Assembly (NCBI RefSeq): GCF_004798965.1
Contig: NZ_SDSD01000001.1
Span: 372,001 to 436,000 of the forward strand
Length of the DNA stretch: 64,000 nt
Direction of reading: 5' to 3'
DNA from: Onishia niordana
Lineage (GTDB): Bacteria; Pseudomonadota; Gammaproteobacteria; Pseudomonadales; Halomonadaceae
Part shown: positions 8,375 to 17,683 of the stretch, piece after piece
How the letters are laid out: each line of letters opens with the position of its first letter
How positions within the stretch are numbered: the stretch's first letter is position 1
Made by a program: the position numbers and the translations under genes
Notes under the pieces: generated by a model
The model's database searches: none
What the model saw: the letters and a program-made list of their open reading frames with translations, nothing else
What the model was told of the DNA's origin: nothing

Positions 8375-11164
8375 TCAATCAGACCCCTCGGAGGTCGCCA
8401 GCAAAGCATCTTCGGTAAAGACGATCAGCCCCAGCTCAGGACGATAGCCGTGTATCTCGGTGACATCTAGCGCCTGCAGGAAATACAGGATTTCCTCGCT
8501 GACCACCTGACCTGGCACCAGAACCGGGAACCCAGGCGGATAGGGGATAACGAAACTGGCCGATACAACGTCACGCCCCTCCGTGATGGCCTGCTGCAGT
8601 TCGCCATTGTCGAAGCGCAGGTACTCGGTGTTTTCCTCGTCGTAGCTGAGGAAGTAGGCCCGGCGAATATCGCCGTCAGGCGTACCATCGTCCACATGCG
8701 GCCTGAAGGCGTCATGGAAACGGCTGAAGTCCGGCAGCGGCGGCAGATCATGCAGGAGCGACTTGACCTGATGCTCGATGATCTTGCGTTCGGGACGGCT
8801 GCTTTCTTCCCAGCGCCGATCGAAGGACTTGGCCAGCTTGATCAGCACGTCCAGCAGGTAGGCGATCGCGCCGCGCGTGGTACCGATGTTGGTCATGAAC
8901 AGCACCGTATTGCGCGAGGTCTTGTTGATCTGAATACCGTACTGGTTCATCAGGTAGTCGTTCTTGAAGGCATCACCGTCGATACCGGTCTTGCCAATCG
9001 ACAAGGTGATACGCGTCGGGTCCACCACGAACTCGTCCTGGGCCCAGGCTTCCTCCATCTTGTTCCAGCCGGCATTGGGGTCGTAGTAGGTCTCCACCCC
9101 TGATTGGCGAAACTCTGCCGGCACCAGATCACTGTTCTTGAGGACCTCGAAGTACTTGTTCAAGAGCGGATTGGTATAAAGCTGCTCGCGGAGCGAGAGC
9201 GCCGCTTCGACCTGCGAATGCACCAGCTCGAAGCCTTCCATCTCGGCCTGCATCCGCCCCACGTCGAGCGATGCCAGAATCTGATAGTTCGGCGATGTCG
9301 AGGTGTGGGTCATGTAGGCTTCATGAAACGGCGCCTCGACCTTCTGGCGGAAATCCTGATCGTAAACATGAATCATCGAGCCCTGGCGCAATGAGGTCAG
9401 GGTCTTGTGGGTCGAGTGGGTGGCATAGGTGCGAACCCGCACTACCTCGGGGTCCGGCATCAGCGGCCGTTCTAGCCAGGTGGCGTCATCATCGGGATCG
9501 AGTTGATCGAAGTCGGCCTTCCAGGCGGCATACTCTGCGGCGTACTCTTCGCTTTGGTAGCGGTCGCGAAGGTGGCGCGCGGCATGCATCGCGGTGCGTG
9601 GCCGATAGGTCGGGTTGAAGGTAGCAAAGGCAAACCAGGCTTCATCCCAGAGGAACACCAGATCCGGCTTGATGGCCAGGCATTCCTCCATGACCCGGCG
9701 AACGTTGTAGACCACCCCATCGAAGGTACAGTTGGTCAACAGCAGCATCTTGACCTTGTGAAGCTGGCCAGAACGCTTGTATTCCAACAGTGTCTTCTTG
9801 ATCTCGCGCAGCGGCACGGCGCCATACATTGAGTAATCGTTAAGCGGATAGGAATCCAGATAGGCCACATGGGCGCCGCTTAATACCATGCCGTAATGGT
9901 GAGATTTGTGACAGTCACGATCGACCAGCACGATATCTCGGGGCTTGATCAGCGCCTGAACCACAATCTTGTTGGCCGTTGAGGTGCCGTTGGTGACGAA
10001 GAAGCTCTGGCGAGAGCCGAAGGCGCGCGCCGCATACTCCTGCGCCTTCTTGATCGGCCCATAAGGCTGCAGCAGAGAATCCAGACCGCCTGAGGTCGCC
10101 GAGGTCTCGGCCAGGAAAATATTGATGCCGTAGAAGTCGATCATCTGCCCCGCCCAGTGCGAGCGAGTGATCGATTTGCCCCGGGAGATAGGCATGGCGT
10201 GGAAAACGCCGGTCGGCTTGCGGCTATACTCGCGCAGCGCGTCGAAGAAGGGTGTGCGGAAGCGGTTATCGATGGCACGCAGGATGGTGTGATGCTGCTC
10301 GATGTAATCCGTTTCGCGATAAAAGATCCGGTTGAAGTGACGGATATCCTTGCTCGCTGTCACCTCGACATCACCACTGGTCACCAGGAACTGATCGATC
10401 TCAGGACGAATCTCGCGAACCATCGAGCTAAGCAGGATGCTGCGCTCTGCCTCGGACTTGTTCTCGAGTTCAACCTCGGAGAGTCCCTCGAGATAGTTGC
10501 GCAGCGCGCTCAAGTTATACTTTGACTTGTAGGGGAATTCGTAACGAATCAGGCAAGCCTGGATGTTCGGGTTGACCAGGATCGCGATCAGCGCATCCTC
10601 GAAGCTGCGAACCGTTACGACATCGTAGACAAACTTGTCCTCGGGGCGGCGCAGGTTATGGAACGCCTCACGCACCACCTCCTCTTCCTGAAGCGACATG
10701 GCATCGACGATCAGCACCTCGAAATACGGCTGCGAGGAGCTGTTCGAAGTGGGGTGACCACGGCGCAGCTGCGCCAGGGCATCCATTGTCTCAAGATCCT
10801 CTGCATCGGCATCCGTTTCGCTGAGGTCGACTTGGCGCCGGCGGTAGGACTCGCTGATCAAGGCGCGTACCAGACGCTTGACCACCTTCTCGAGCAGCGA
10901 ATATTCCTGCCGATTGAACAAGTGCCAGAGATGGCGGAAATCTTCTTTCGAGGGGAAAGCGTGGTAATCCTCGATGATCTCAAGCCGGGTCAGCTTGATG
11001 TCGATCGCCTTGATCAAGTTACGGGCTTGCGCATCGTCCTTCAGATGAATCAGCTTGCCAAGATCTCGCTTGAGTGCGTTCCAGGTATCGGCACGCAACT
11101 GAGAGATCTTGTGGTAGAACCCCAGGGCCGTATAAGGCGTGTCTGTTCCAATAGTCTCGCTCAT
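8375..11164 (-). CDS. Orn/Lys/Arg decarboxylase-family PLP enzyme, 929 residues
   Basis: Fold type I PLP decarboxylase of the ornithine/lysine/arginine family. The first 140 residues are an extension with no recognisable motif. Residues about 147-215 form the receiver-like wing domain (YFEVLIVDAM). The PLP core follows: FFVTNGTSTANK near 390, D507 in LWDEAWFA (binds the cofactor nitrogen) and K587 in ATHSTHKTLTSLRQGS (Schiff base). The C-terminal domain ends near residue 929, longer than the roughly 700-750 residues usual for LdcC/AdiA. Substrate is unknown; arginine, lysine, ornithine or diaminobutyrate are all conceivable. It is the last of four same-strand genes downstream of doeX (hydrolase, ATP-grasp, C45 acyltransferase, decarboxylase). 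Confidence 0.85.
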   Translation of the reverse strand: MSETIGTDTPYTALGFYHKISQLRADTWNALKRDLGKLIHLKDDAQARNLIKAIDIKLTRLEIIEDYHAFPSKEDFRHLWHLFNRQEYSLLEKVVKRLVRALISESYRRRQVDLSETDADAEDLETMDALAQLRRGHPTSNSSSQPYFEVLIVDAMSLQEEEVVREAFHNLRRPEDKFVYDVVTVRSFEDALIAILVNPNIQACLIRYEFPYKSKYNLSALRNYLEGLSEVELENKSEAERSILLSSMVREIRPEIDQFLVTSGDVEVTASKDIRHFNRIFYRETDYIEQHHTILRAIDNRFRTPFFDALREYSRKPTGVFHAMPISRGKSITRSHWAGQMIDFYGINIFLAETSATSGGLDSLLQPYGPIKKAQEYAARAFGSRQSFFVTNGTSTANKIVVQALIKPRDIVLVDRDCHKSHHYGMVLSGAHVAYLDSYPLNDYSMYGAVPLREIKKTLLEYKRSGQLHKVKMLLLTNCTFDGVVYNVRRVMEECLAIKPDLVFLWDEAWFAFATFNPTYRPRTAMHAARHLRDRYQSEEYAAEYAAWKADFDQLDPDDDATWLERPLMPDPEVVRVRTYATHSTHKTLTSLRQGSMIHVYDQDFRQKVEAPFHEAYMTHTSTSPNYQILASLDVGRMQAEMEGFELVHSQVEAALSLREQLYTNPLLNKYFEVLKNSDLVPAEFRQSGVETYYDPNAGWNKMEEAWAQDEFVVDPTRITLSIGKTGIDGDAFKNDYLMNQYGIQINKTSRNTVLFMTNIGTTRGAIAYLLDVLIKLAKSFDRRWEESSRPERKIIEHQVKSLLHDLPPLPDFSRFHDAFRPHVDDGTPDGDIRRAYFLSYDEENTEYLRFDNGELQQAITEGRDVVSASFVIPYPPGFPVLVPGQVVSEEILYFLQALDVTEIHGYRPELGLIVFTEDALLATSEGSD

Positions 11165-11241
11165 GTGCTTCCCCAGCAGTGCTGCTTGTCATTATTGCAA
11201 CCGCCACGGGCATCCTGCCCGCATGCAGCCGAATCCACGGG

Positions 11242-12288
11242 CTAGCCAGCGCCGTGTTGCCGTAGCCCGTAGTGAATGGTGAAACTGGTTTCGGGAAAAT
11301 GCGCGAAGCTCAAATTGACCTCGTGCTCCGGCCAATGAAACTGCACGCGGCCCTGAAGGGGCCGGTAGACCGATGTATAGACGGTACCGAGTCCACGCCG
11401 ATGATCAGTACGGTACAGTGGCGGGGCGAAGAATGCCGAGATCAGACGTTCCTCGGTGGTGGCATCATCATCGACCAGAATCGACAGTTGCCGCTCGCGA
11501 ATCAGGGTTTCCGACGCCAGCGCATGGGCATACCACTCAATCTTCTTCTGATGATTGGTCGCCACCGGCACACGCTTGATGCTGGCCTTGCGATCTGGCG
11601 CAATCATCGCCGTCACATAACGTCCCTGGGCATCATTGACGGTAATGTTGTAAGCCATGTGCGTCGGCACGCGGGCGAGCACCTCGGCGGCTTCCGGCGT
11701 GGTATCGCAGAACTCCAGTATGTAGCGCAGGATGATCGGCGCACCAAAACCTTCACCGACCACGGTTCGCCCACCAAAGGCCAAGGAAACCGCCAGACCG
11801 CTGTCATTCATGCCATCAAGCACGCCCCATAGACAATCTGTCATGGCGATGACCTGACGACCATTCCAGCAAGAAGACAGGATAGTGCCTTCACACAATT
11901 CGGTCGGGTAATCGTAGTTGCGCACCAGCACATTGCTGTTGCCATTGGCCAGCACCGCCTGTGAGCATCCGGTGATGTAGGCCGGTGGACGGTAGAGACT
12001 CAACATGCGTGACGCGAGGTCACCACCACCGGCCAGCGCACACAGGCGCTCATAGGTCGGTAGCAGCTCTGGCATGTGTCGACGTAGCGCATTGAAGCCG
12101 GCCAGGTATCCGGGCCGCTCACGCTCACCTTCGGACAGGAACCAGCGCTCGTAGGCCGACCAGTGCAGCTCGAACAACGATTGCCACTTCTCGCCGGCCT
12201 CGGGCTCATGGACGGTGCGGAAGATCAGGTGCTTGACTTCGTCAGCCCCCCACTCGCGTCCGTACCGTCCCATTGCGGTATTTTTCAT
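11242..12288 (-). CDS. C45-family autoproteolytic acyltransferase/hydrolase
   Basis: 348 residues. It belongs to peptidase family C45 (acyl-CoA:6-aminopenicillanate acyltransferase, Ntn-hydrolase fold). These proteins cut themselves before a cysteine that becomes the N-terminal nucleophile; the candidate here is C108 in ITGCSQAVL, followed by the family pattern NSNVLVRNYDY and later GLAVSLAFGG and MAYNITVNDAQG. I start it at the ATG at 12288, whose A is also the last base of the ATP-grasp stop (TGATG), so the two genes are coupled. A TTG one codon earlier is possible. Likely forms or breaks an amide bond on a small molecule; substrate unknown. Confidence 0.8.
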   Translation of the reverse strand: MKNTAMGRYGREWGADEVKHLIFRTVHEPEAGEKWQSLFELHWSAYERWFLSEGERERPGYLAGFNALRRHMPELLPTYERLCALAGGGDLASRMLSLYRPPAYITGCSQAVLANGNSNVLVRNYDYPTELCEGTILSSCWNGRQVIAMTDCLWGVLDGMNDSGLAVSLAFGGRTVVGEGFGAPIILRYILEFCDTTPEAAEVLARVPTHMAYNITVNDAQGRYVTAMIAPDRKASIKRVPVATNHQKKIEWYAHALASETLIRERQLSILVDDDATTEERLISAFFAPPLYRTDHRRGLGTVYTSVYRPLQGRVQFHWPEHEVNLSFAHFPETSFTIHYGLRQHGAG

Positions 12289-13757
12289 CAAAGGATCTTG
12301 AAGTTGCCGCCACCGACCGCATGGCTGACAGCCACCTGCTCTACCACAGGATCCTGCAGTGACTGGCCGGCATACTGGCCGCGAATACCGTCGATCCAGG
12401 CCTTGGCTCGCTCGGTCAGCTGGAAGTCATCATCCATCAGGCGTCCTCGGGTAATCAGGATACCGAGATCCGCTCCCTCGTAGCGGAAATCGCCCACGCC
12501 GCTGATACGCATGAAGAAGGCTTCCTGCTCGCTCTCGGCAGCATGTGGATGGGAATCATAGTGATCGAAGGCGATGTTACCGTCTTCGGCCATACGCCAT
12601 ACGCCAGACTGCGGTGCCTGGGTAAGCAGGTCCACGGTTTCATCGGTGTGCTTGATGACCAGCTGGCTCCAGCTGTCGATGCTGTCCGGGTGTGCCCAAC
12701 GGTCGTTGACAGCTTGGATATCGATATCGAAGTCTTGATCCGAGAACTCGAGCAGGTGGAACAGGAAAAGCGGCACATCTGAATGAGCAAAGGCAGCCAC
12801 GTTGGTCAGCGAGCTGGCACCGGTGACGCGCGGATTGAGTTCGCCAAGATAGACATCGTTGGTGTCTATATCGATCAGGAAATCGAGCTCGAAGTAGCCG
12901 CGATAGCCTTCTTCACTCAGCGCCTCACCAAACTTGTTGGTGTATTCCTGAGCCTTGTCACGCACTTCCTGGGAGAAGGCGCCAGCGAACATTTCGTTGC
13001 CGCACCAGCCACCCTTGTAAGGCGTCAGGGTCTTGAAGCCGACCAGTTCGGTCATCAGCGGGCCCACCACCGTACCGCAACGCGTCGCGCAAGCCTCAAT
13101 CGCCGAACCACGGCAGTTGATGCGCTTCATGATCTTGACCTCTTCTTCGGCCTCGATCTCTTCGGCGTGGCGATAATATTCATCTTCATTCGAGACGAAG
13201 AAGGTCGTGTGACCGGAGTCACCATATGCCGACTGGATAACCAGATCGGTCGTACCCAGCTCCTCACAGATTTCCATCAAGTGCTGATAGCTGTCGACCT
13301 TGGCAAGCACGTTGGGCACGCTGGGCACACCCGCCTTGTTGCCGATGCGCACCGTTTCAATCTTGTTATCCATACGTGAACGCAACTTGGCCGGCGGGAA
13401 GGCGACCCTCAGCCCCAGCTGCTCACAGATCTCTTCGGTGTGCTCGTCGAACATCAGGAAGGCAGCTACCCCCTGCTCGCCTCGAGAGCGGACATAGTCA
13501 ATGACTTCCTTATGTTCGAGCAGGTAATTGTTGATGTCCTCGATACTCTCGAAGTCACGCGGAAACTTCTCCTTGGGCACGAAGACGTTCTTCTGTTTGT
13601 CATCGAAGCAGTTGATGTAGTTGATATGGCGGAAATTCCCCACCCAATCGCCGATTCCCAGGAGGTTGAAGTTGGTCGCCGAAATAAAGTAGACCGGCTC
13701 CTTGTTGTTATGAAAGAAACGGCGGACATCGGAGATGCTGGTCAATTTTTTTGTCAT
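12288..13757 (-). CDS. ATP-grasp ligase (biotin carboxylase-like)
   Basis: 489 residues from the ATG at 13757 (CTGGAG, 8 nt spacing). The ATP-grasp architecture is visible: an N-terminal pre-ATP domain (FNLLGIGDWVGNFRHI), LRSRMDNKIETVRIGNKAGVPSVP leading into the ATP-binding subdomain, DLVIQSAYGDSGHTTFFV as the glycine-rich lid strand, and YFELDFLID...YLGELNPRVTGASSL carrying the acidic and asparagine metal ligands. ATP-grasp enzymes form carbon-nitrogen bonds through acyl phosphates. An alternative GTG start at 13919 would add 54 low-complexity residues and close the 182-nt gap to the upstream hydrolase gene. The sequence does not fit a normal acetyl-CoA carboxylase subunit; an amino-acid or peptide ligase is more likely. 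Confidence 0.8.
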   Translation of the reverse strand: MTKKLTSISDVRRFFHNNKEPVYFISATNFNLLGIGDWVGNFRHINYINCFDDKQKNVFVPKEKFPRDFESIEDINNYLLEHKEVIDYVRSRGEQGVAAFLMFDEHTEEICEQLGLRVAFPPAKLRSRMDNKIETVRIGNKAGVPSVPNVLAKVDSYQHLMEICEELGTTDLVIQSAYGDSGHTTFFVSNEDEYYRHAEEIEAEEEVKIMKRINCRGSAIEACATRCGTVVGPLMTELVGFKTLTPYKGGWCGNEMFAGAFSQEVRDKAQEYTNKFGEALSEEGYRGYFELDFLIDIDTNDVYLGELNPRVTGASSLTNVAAFAHSDVPLFLFHLLEFSDQDFDIDIQAVNDRWAHPDSIDSWSQLVIKHTDETVDLLTQAPQSGVWRMAEDGNIAFDHYDSHPHAAESEQEAFFMRISGVGDFRYEGADLGILITRGRLMDDDFQLTERAKAWIDGIRGQYAGQSLQDPVVEQVAVSHAVGGGNFKIL

Positions 13758-13939
13758 TGAATTGGCTCCAGTTGAGTGACGTTCCTGCGATGCTTTCGAG
13801 GCGGGGATAGACGCGCCGCCATCCGGGGCGGCGCTGCTATGACTCATCAGGCGAGAAAACAGACGTCGTAGACCTTGCATGAGATGGGTTACCACCATGA
13901 ACTCCTTTTCAGTGCTCACCGCCCGTTAACAGACAGCGA

Positions 13940-14809
13940 TCAATAGGGCTCGATATCCCGACGCGCCGGCTTCACGAGCGGGCCCAGGGTGTCGAAGAAG
14001 GGAAAGGAGCCGGCTTCGCTCCGATACAGCGAAAAATCTACCTGACGATCGCGGAAACTCTTGAGTGGCTGGCCAAGCCCACGAAGCCCCGCCTCGCGCT
14101 CACGGCGCACGCGTGAGACATCAATTTCAATCGGCATGATTTCTTCGCCGATACCCGCCTGGTGAATAACATCCCCGGACGGCCCGACCACGATAGAGCG
14201 GCCATTTCCTAGTGCACCCGCCCCGTTGATATCGAAGAAATAGCACTGATTGACCGCTGCATTGGTGCGCGCGATCGACAACTCGATATCACGGTCGATG
14301 GTATCGGTCATGGTGGGATGCAGGATGACCTCGGCACCCATGGCGGCGAGCGTCCGGGTCGTTTCCGGGAACCACATATCGTAACAAATCGAAACGCCGA
14401 AACGTCCGATGTTGGGCACGTCGAAGACCACAAACTCGGTACCGCTTTCGACGCCGACCTCGTAAGGGCGGAAGGGGAACATCTTGCGGAAACGATTGAC
14501 CACCTGCCCCTGCGGGTTGATCACGCTAAGGGTATTGTAGACGCTCTCACCGGCTTGCTCGAACATCGAGCCTGGAATCAGCCACAGGCGATGTTTCTCG
14601 GCAAGCTCACAGAACATGGCCTCAGTAGCGCTGGGCATGGGCTGAGCATTAAGCGTAGAAGCGCCATGAGCCATCAGTTCGCTGAAAACCACCATTTGCA
14701 CATGGGGGAAACGCGACATCAACGTCTCGATGCGAGCACGCATGGCTGCGGTGTTGTCACCGTGGTGATGTGCCTGGAGCTGCACACCTGCAATCGTGAA
14801 GTAAGACAT
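13940..14809 (-). CDS. Carbon-nitrogen hydrolase (nitrilase superfamily)
   Basis: 289 residues from the ATG at 14809 (GAGG, 5 nt spacing). The catalytic triad of the superfamily is intact: E44 in VVFSELMAHG, K109 in NRFRKMFPF and C142 in VSICYDMWFPE. Such enzymes hydrolyse amides, N-carbamoyl compounds or nitriles. Among relatives, N-carbamoylputrescine amidase would fit with the amine-forming decarboxylase three genes downstream, but a sequence match to that subgroup cannot be confirmed here. First gene after doeX on the same strand, 154 nt away, and probably expressed with the ATP-grasp, C45 and decarboxylase genes. Confidence 0.85.
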   Translation of the reverse strand: MSYFTIAGVQLQAHHHGDNTAAMRARIETLMSRFPHVQMVVFSELMAHGASTLNAQPMPSATEAMFCELAEKHRLWLIPGSMFEQAGESVYNTLSVINPQGQVVNRFRKMFPFRPYEVGVESGTEFVVFDVPNIGRFGVSICYDMWFPETTRTLAAMGAEVILHPTMTDTIDRDIELSIARTNAAVNQCYFFDINGAGALGNGRSIVVGPSGDVIHQAGIGEEIMPIEIDVSRVRREREAGLRGLGQPLKSFRDRQVDFSLYRSEAGSFPFFDTLGPLVKPARRDIEPY

Positions 14810-14963
14810 GTAAACCTCTTCGCTGCGATAGCCTAAAAAACGATTGGCTGCCTCATGCGCCAATCACCCTCGTAGTAGGCGATATCGCCAAACTGCTTGC
14901 TACCAGGCCAGCTTATGTCAGATTGGCTGTGAGTGGAATCCACGAGATTTACACGGGCGCAAT

Positions 14964-15434
14964 TTAATCTATCGCAAGCTCCATAGGCGGGGCGACATGC
15001 TTGACGGTCTTGGTGACGATATAGGTGAAATAGCGCTGGATACCAATTTCCGACATCAACCAGCCGTCGATCAGTCGCTGATAGGCATCAATGGACTGTG
15101 TTTCGACCTTGATCAGGTAATCGACTCCCCCGCCCACGGCCACGCACTCGGTTACTTCAGGCGTGGCCATGATCTCAGACTCGAAACGCTGAAAATCTCC
15201 CGCGTGATGTGAGTTGAGTTCGATCTGTACCCAGACTGGCGTACGGTGTACCACCATGCGGGAGTTGATACACGCACTATATCCTTCGATGATGCCGGCC
15301 TTCTCGAGTCGCCGCACACGCTCCCAACAGGGGCTGACCGAGAGATTGATGGCCTCGGCCAGGCGCGACTTGGTAATGCGCCCATCCTCAGCCAGAATCT
15401 CGAGAATCTTCAGATCATAGCGATCGAGCTTCAT
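14964..15434 (-). CDS. doeX: Lrp/AsnC-family regulator DoeX
   Basis: 156 residues from the ATG at 15434. The N-terminal winged helix-turn-helix reads MKLDRYDLKILEILAEDGR, then LAEAINLSVSPCWERVRRLE; the C-terminal RAM ligand-binding domain has TECVAVGGGVDYLIKVET. It follows doeB by 7 nt, as in Halomonas elongata, where DoeX is the regulator of ectoine degradation. Members of this family respond to amino-acid-like ligands and bind AT-rich palindromes; a candidate site lies upstream of doeA at 17818-17835. Longer in-frame starts would overlap doeB and lack a homologous N-terminus. Confidence 0.92.
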   Translation of the reverse strand: MKLDRYDLKILEILAEDGRITKSRLAEAINLSVSPCWERVRRLEKAGIIEGYSACINSRMVVHRTPVWVQIELNSHHAGDFQRFESEIMATPEVTECVAVGGGVDYLIKVETQSIDAYQRLIDGWLMSEIGIQRYFTYIVTKTVKHVAPPMELAID

Positions 15435-15441
15435 CGTGGGC

Positions 15442-16473
15442 TCATCCGTCCAAAGCGTCGACAACGTCGGCGATGACCGCGATGGTATCGCCCATGCCCA
15501 CCTGAGCCGGGAAGCGTCGCGCCACCAGGAGGCCACTGCGACCGGCGCGGTACTCAACAGGCGCCGTGCCAGTGCGGCTCATGTCATAAACCCTAGCCAT
15601 CACTTGGCCTTTGGCTACCGTTTCGCCCAAGGCTACGGTCAGCTCGAGCAACCCCTGGTGTTCGCTCTGCACATAGCAGGACGCATCCGGCATATCGACA
15701 TAGACCTGTGGCTCGGCAGGGCCTTCGAGCTCGCCATCAATCAAGCCATAGTGAATAAGGAAGTTGTTGACCCCACGTTCGGCGATTCTCATACGCTCGG
15801 GCGTCGTGGTACCGCCACCGCCCAACTCGGTCGCCACGAAGACCTTGCCCTGTCGCTCTACGGCCGTATCGAAGAGCTTCTCGGCATCAAGCTCGAACAT
15901 CATCATCGCGGTGGGTGCCCCAAAGGCCTTGGCCCCCTCCAGTGCGCGGTGCTGCAGGTCCGAATCCTCGAGCTGGTGAGAGGCCGCAAAGGGCACAATA
16001 TCCAGGGTTCGCCCACCCGAGTGAAGGTCCAAGACCACATCACACACCGGCACCAGATAGCGAGTGAAGTAATCGGCAATCTGTTCGGTCACACTGCCGT
16101 CCGGATTACCCGGAAAGCTGCGATTGAGGTTGCCACTATCCATCGGCGACGTCCGCCTGCCTGCCTGAGCGGCAGGCGTATTCATCATCGGCACGATGAT
16201 CACCCGGCCATGCACCTGTTCGGGGGAAAGGTCATTGGCCAGCTTCATCAGCGCCGTGATGCCCTCATACTCATCACCATGATTACCGCCGGTCAGCAGT
16301 GCCGTGGGGCCCTCGCCATTCTTGATCACGGTGACCGGTATCATCACCGCCCCCCAGGCCGACTCGTCATTGGAGATCGGCAGCTTGAGAAAACCGTGCT
16401 GAACGCCATCGGCGTCGAAGTCGACCGTCGCGGAAATGGGGCTCGGCCGAACTCGGCTGGCAGACATGTTCAT
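15442..16473 (-). CDS. doeB: N-alpha-acetyl-diaminobutyrate deacetylase DoeB
   Basis: 343 residues, AstE/AspA (M14-like) zinc hydrolase family. Zinc ligands are H65 and E68 in GGNHGDEYEG and H151 in DLHSGGRTLD; the catalytic glutamate is E216 in ATELGGGG. NLNRSFPG is the typical substrate-binding segment. AAGGAGACCCTA precedes the ATG. DoeB removes the acetyl group from N-alpha-acetyl-L-2,4-diaminobutyrate made by DoeA, giving diaminobutyrate for DoeD. The gene starts 10 nt after the doeA stop and ends 7 nt before doeX, a tight operon. Confidence 0.93.
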   Translation of the reverse strand: MNMSASRVRPSPISATVDFDADGVQHGFLKLPISNDESAWGAVMIPVTVIKNGEGPTALLTGGNHGDEYEGITALMKLANDLSPEQVHGRVIIVPMMNTPAAQAGRRTSPMDSGNLNRSFPGNPDGSVTEQIADYFTRYLVPVCDVVLDLHSGGRTLDIVPFAASHQLEDSDLQHRALEGAKAFGAPTAMMMFELDAEKLFDTAVERQGKVFVATELGGGGTTTPERMRIAERGVNNFLIHYGLIDGELEGPAEPQVYVDMPDASCYVQSEHQGLLELTVALGETVAKGQVMARVYDMSRTGTAPVEYRAGRSGLLVARRFPAQVGMGDTIAVIADVVDALDG

Positions 16474-16483
16474 TAGGGTCTCC

Positions 16484-17683
16484 TTATTTGACGAACAGCT
16501 GACGTGGGAAGTCGGCCAGCGTTTCGCAACCTGTGTCAGTGATCAGAATGCTTTCGGTGATTTCCAGCCCCCAATCGTCATCCCACATACCCGGCATGAA
16601 GTGAAAGGTCATCCCAGGCTCGAGAATGGTTTCGTCGGAGGGACGCAGGCTCATGGTGCGCTCCCCCCAGTCAGGTGGATAGCTGATGCCGATGGGATAG
16701 CCACAACGGGCGCCGCCGCGGTCGAAGCCGTACTTATCCATGGCCGAGCCCAGGGCCATGGCGATGTCCGCACAGCGGTTACCAGGCTTGGCGACCGCCA
16801 GGCCATTCTCAATGCCCTCGAGCAATGCCGACTCGGCGCGGATAAAGTCCCGTGGCGGCGTGCCCAGATAAATGGTGCGCGACATCGGCGCGTGATAGCG
16901 CTTGAAGACACCGGCAATCTCGAAGAAGGTGCCCTCGCCTGTGCGGAAGGGAGTATCGTCCCAGGTCAGATGCGGTGCAGCAGCATCGCTGCCCGTGGGA
17001 AGCATCGGCACGATAGCCGGATAGTCACCGCCAAAAATCTTGCCCTGTTCATCACGCCAGCCTTCGATACCGACCCGGTAGATCTCCGACACCAGCTTGC
17101 TCTTTGGCAACCCTGGCTCAATCATCTCGAGGATACGCGTATGCATGCCCTCGACGATCTTCGCCGCCACGCGCATGTACTCGACCTCTTGCGGCGATTT
17201 GATCGCCCGGCACCAGTTGACCAGGGCATTGGCGTCGATAAAGCGAGCGTGAGGCAACTCGCGCAGCAGACTCTGATAGGCCTTGGCCGAGAAATAGTAG
17301 TTATCCATCTCCATGCCTACCACGCCCTGATGCCAGCCGTAATGCGGCAAGATGGTCTGGGCCAGATAGTCCATGGGATGCATATCCGGATTCTGCACAT
17401 AGTAATCCGGATAGTAGGTAATGTTTTCGGGATCAATCCAGCAGGTTCGCAGGGCCCCATTGGCGTCCATGCGCCGCCCATACCAGACCGGTTCGCCCTC
17501 GAGACCTACCAGAACGCATTGGTGCACATAAAATGACCAGCCATCGTAGCCGGTCAGCCAGGCCATATTAGAGGGATCACTGACGATTATTACGTCAATA
17601 CCACGGCTGGCCATCTCGACACGCACCTTCCACAGCCTGCTCGCGTACTCTTCACGGGTGAAGGGCAGAGATACCTGAATCAT
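16484..17683 (-). CDS. doeA: Ectoine hydrolase DoeA (M24 family)
   Basis: 399 residues. M24 creatinase/prolidase-type fold: N-terminal domain with IIVSDPSNMAWLTGYDGWSFY, C-terminal pita-bread domain from about residue 165 (CRAIKSPQEVEYMRVAAKI). Key segments include GEGTFFEIAGVFKRYHAPMSRT and the C-terminal FHFMPGMW...LEITESILIT. DoeA opens the ectoine ring to N-acetyl-diaminobutyrate. An in-frame stop lies a few codons upstream and no other start is available, though the ribosome-binding site is weak. It heads the doeA-doeB-doeX operon; the 275-nt upstream region shared with the divergent ghrA-like gene holds the promoter and a candidate DoeX site. Confidence 0.93.
   Translation of the reverse strand: MIQVSLPFTREEYASRLWKVRVEMASRGIDVIIVSDPSNMAWLTGYDGWSFYVHQCVLVGLEGEPVWYGRRMDANGALRTCWIDPENITYYPDYYVQNPDMHPMDYLAQTILPHYGWHQGVVGMEMDNYYFSAKAYQSLLRELPHARFIDANALVNWCRAIKSPQEVEYMRVAAKIVEGMHTRILEMIEPGLPKSKLVSEIYRVGIEGWRDEQGKIFGGDYPAIVPMLPTGSDAAAPHLTWDDTPFRTGEGTFFEIAGVFKRYHAPMSRTIYLGTPPRDFIRAESALLEGIENGLAVAKPGNRCADIAMALGSAMDKYGFDRGGARCGYPIGISYPPDWGERTMSLRPSDETILEPGMTFHFMPGMWDDDWGLEITESILITDTGCETLADFPRQLFVK

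Noticed and set aside
15436..17536. Long plus-strand frames opposite doeB and doeA
   Set aside because: DoeB and DoeA have full catalytic motifs and operon structure; the antisense translations have none.
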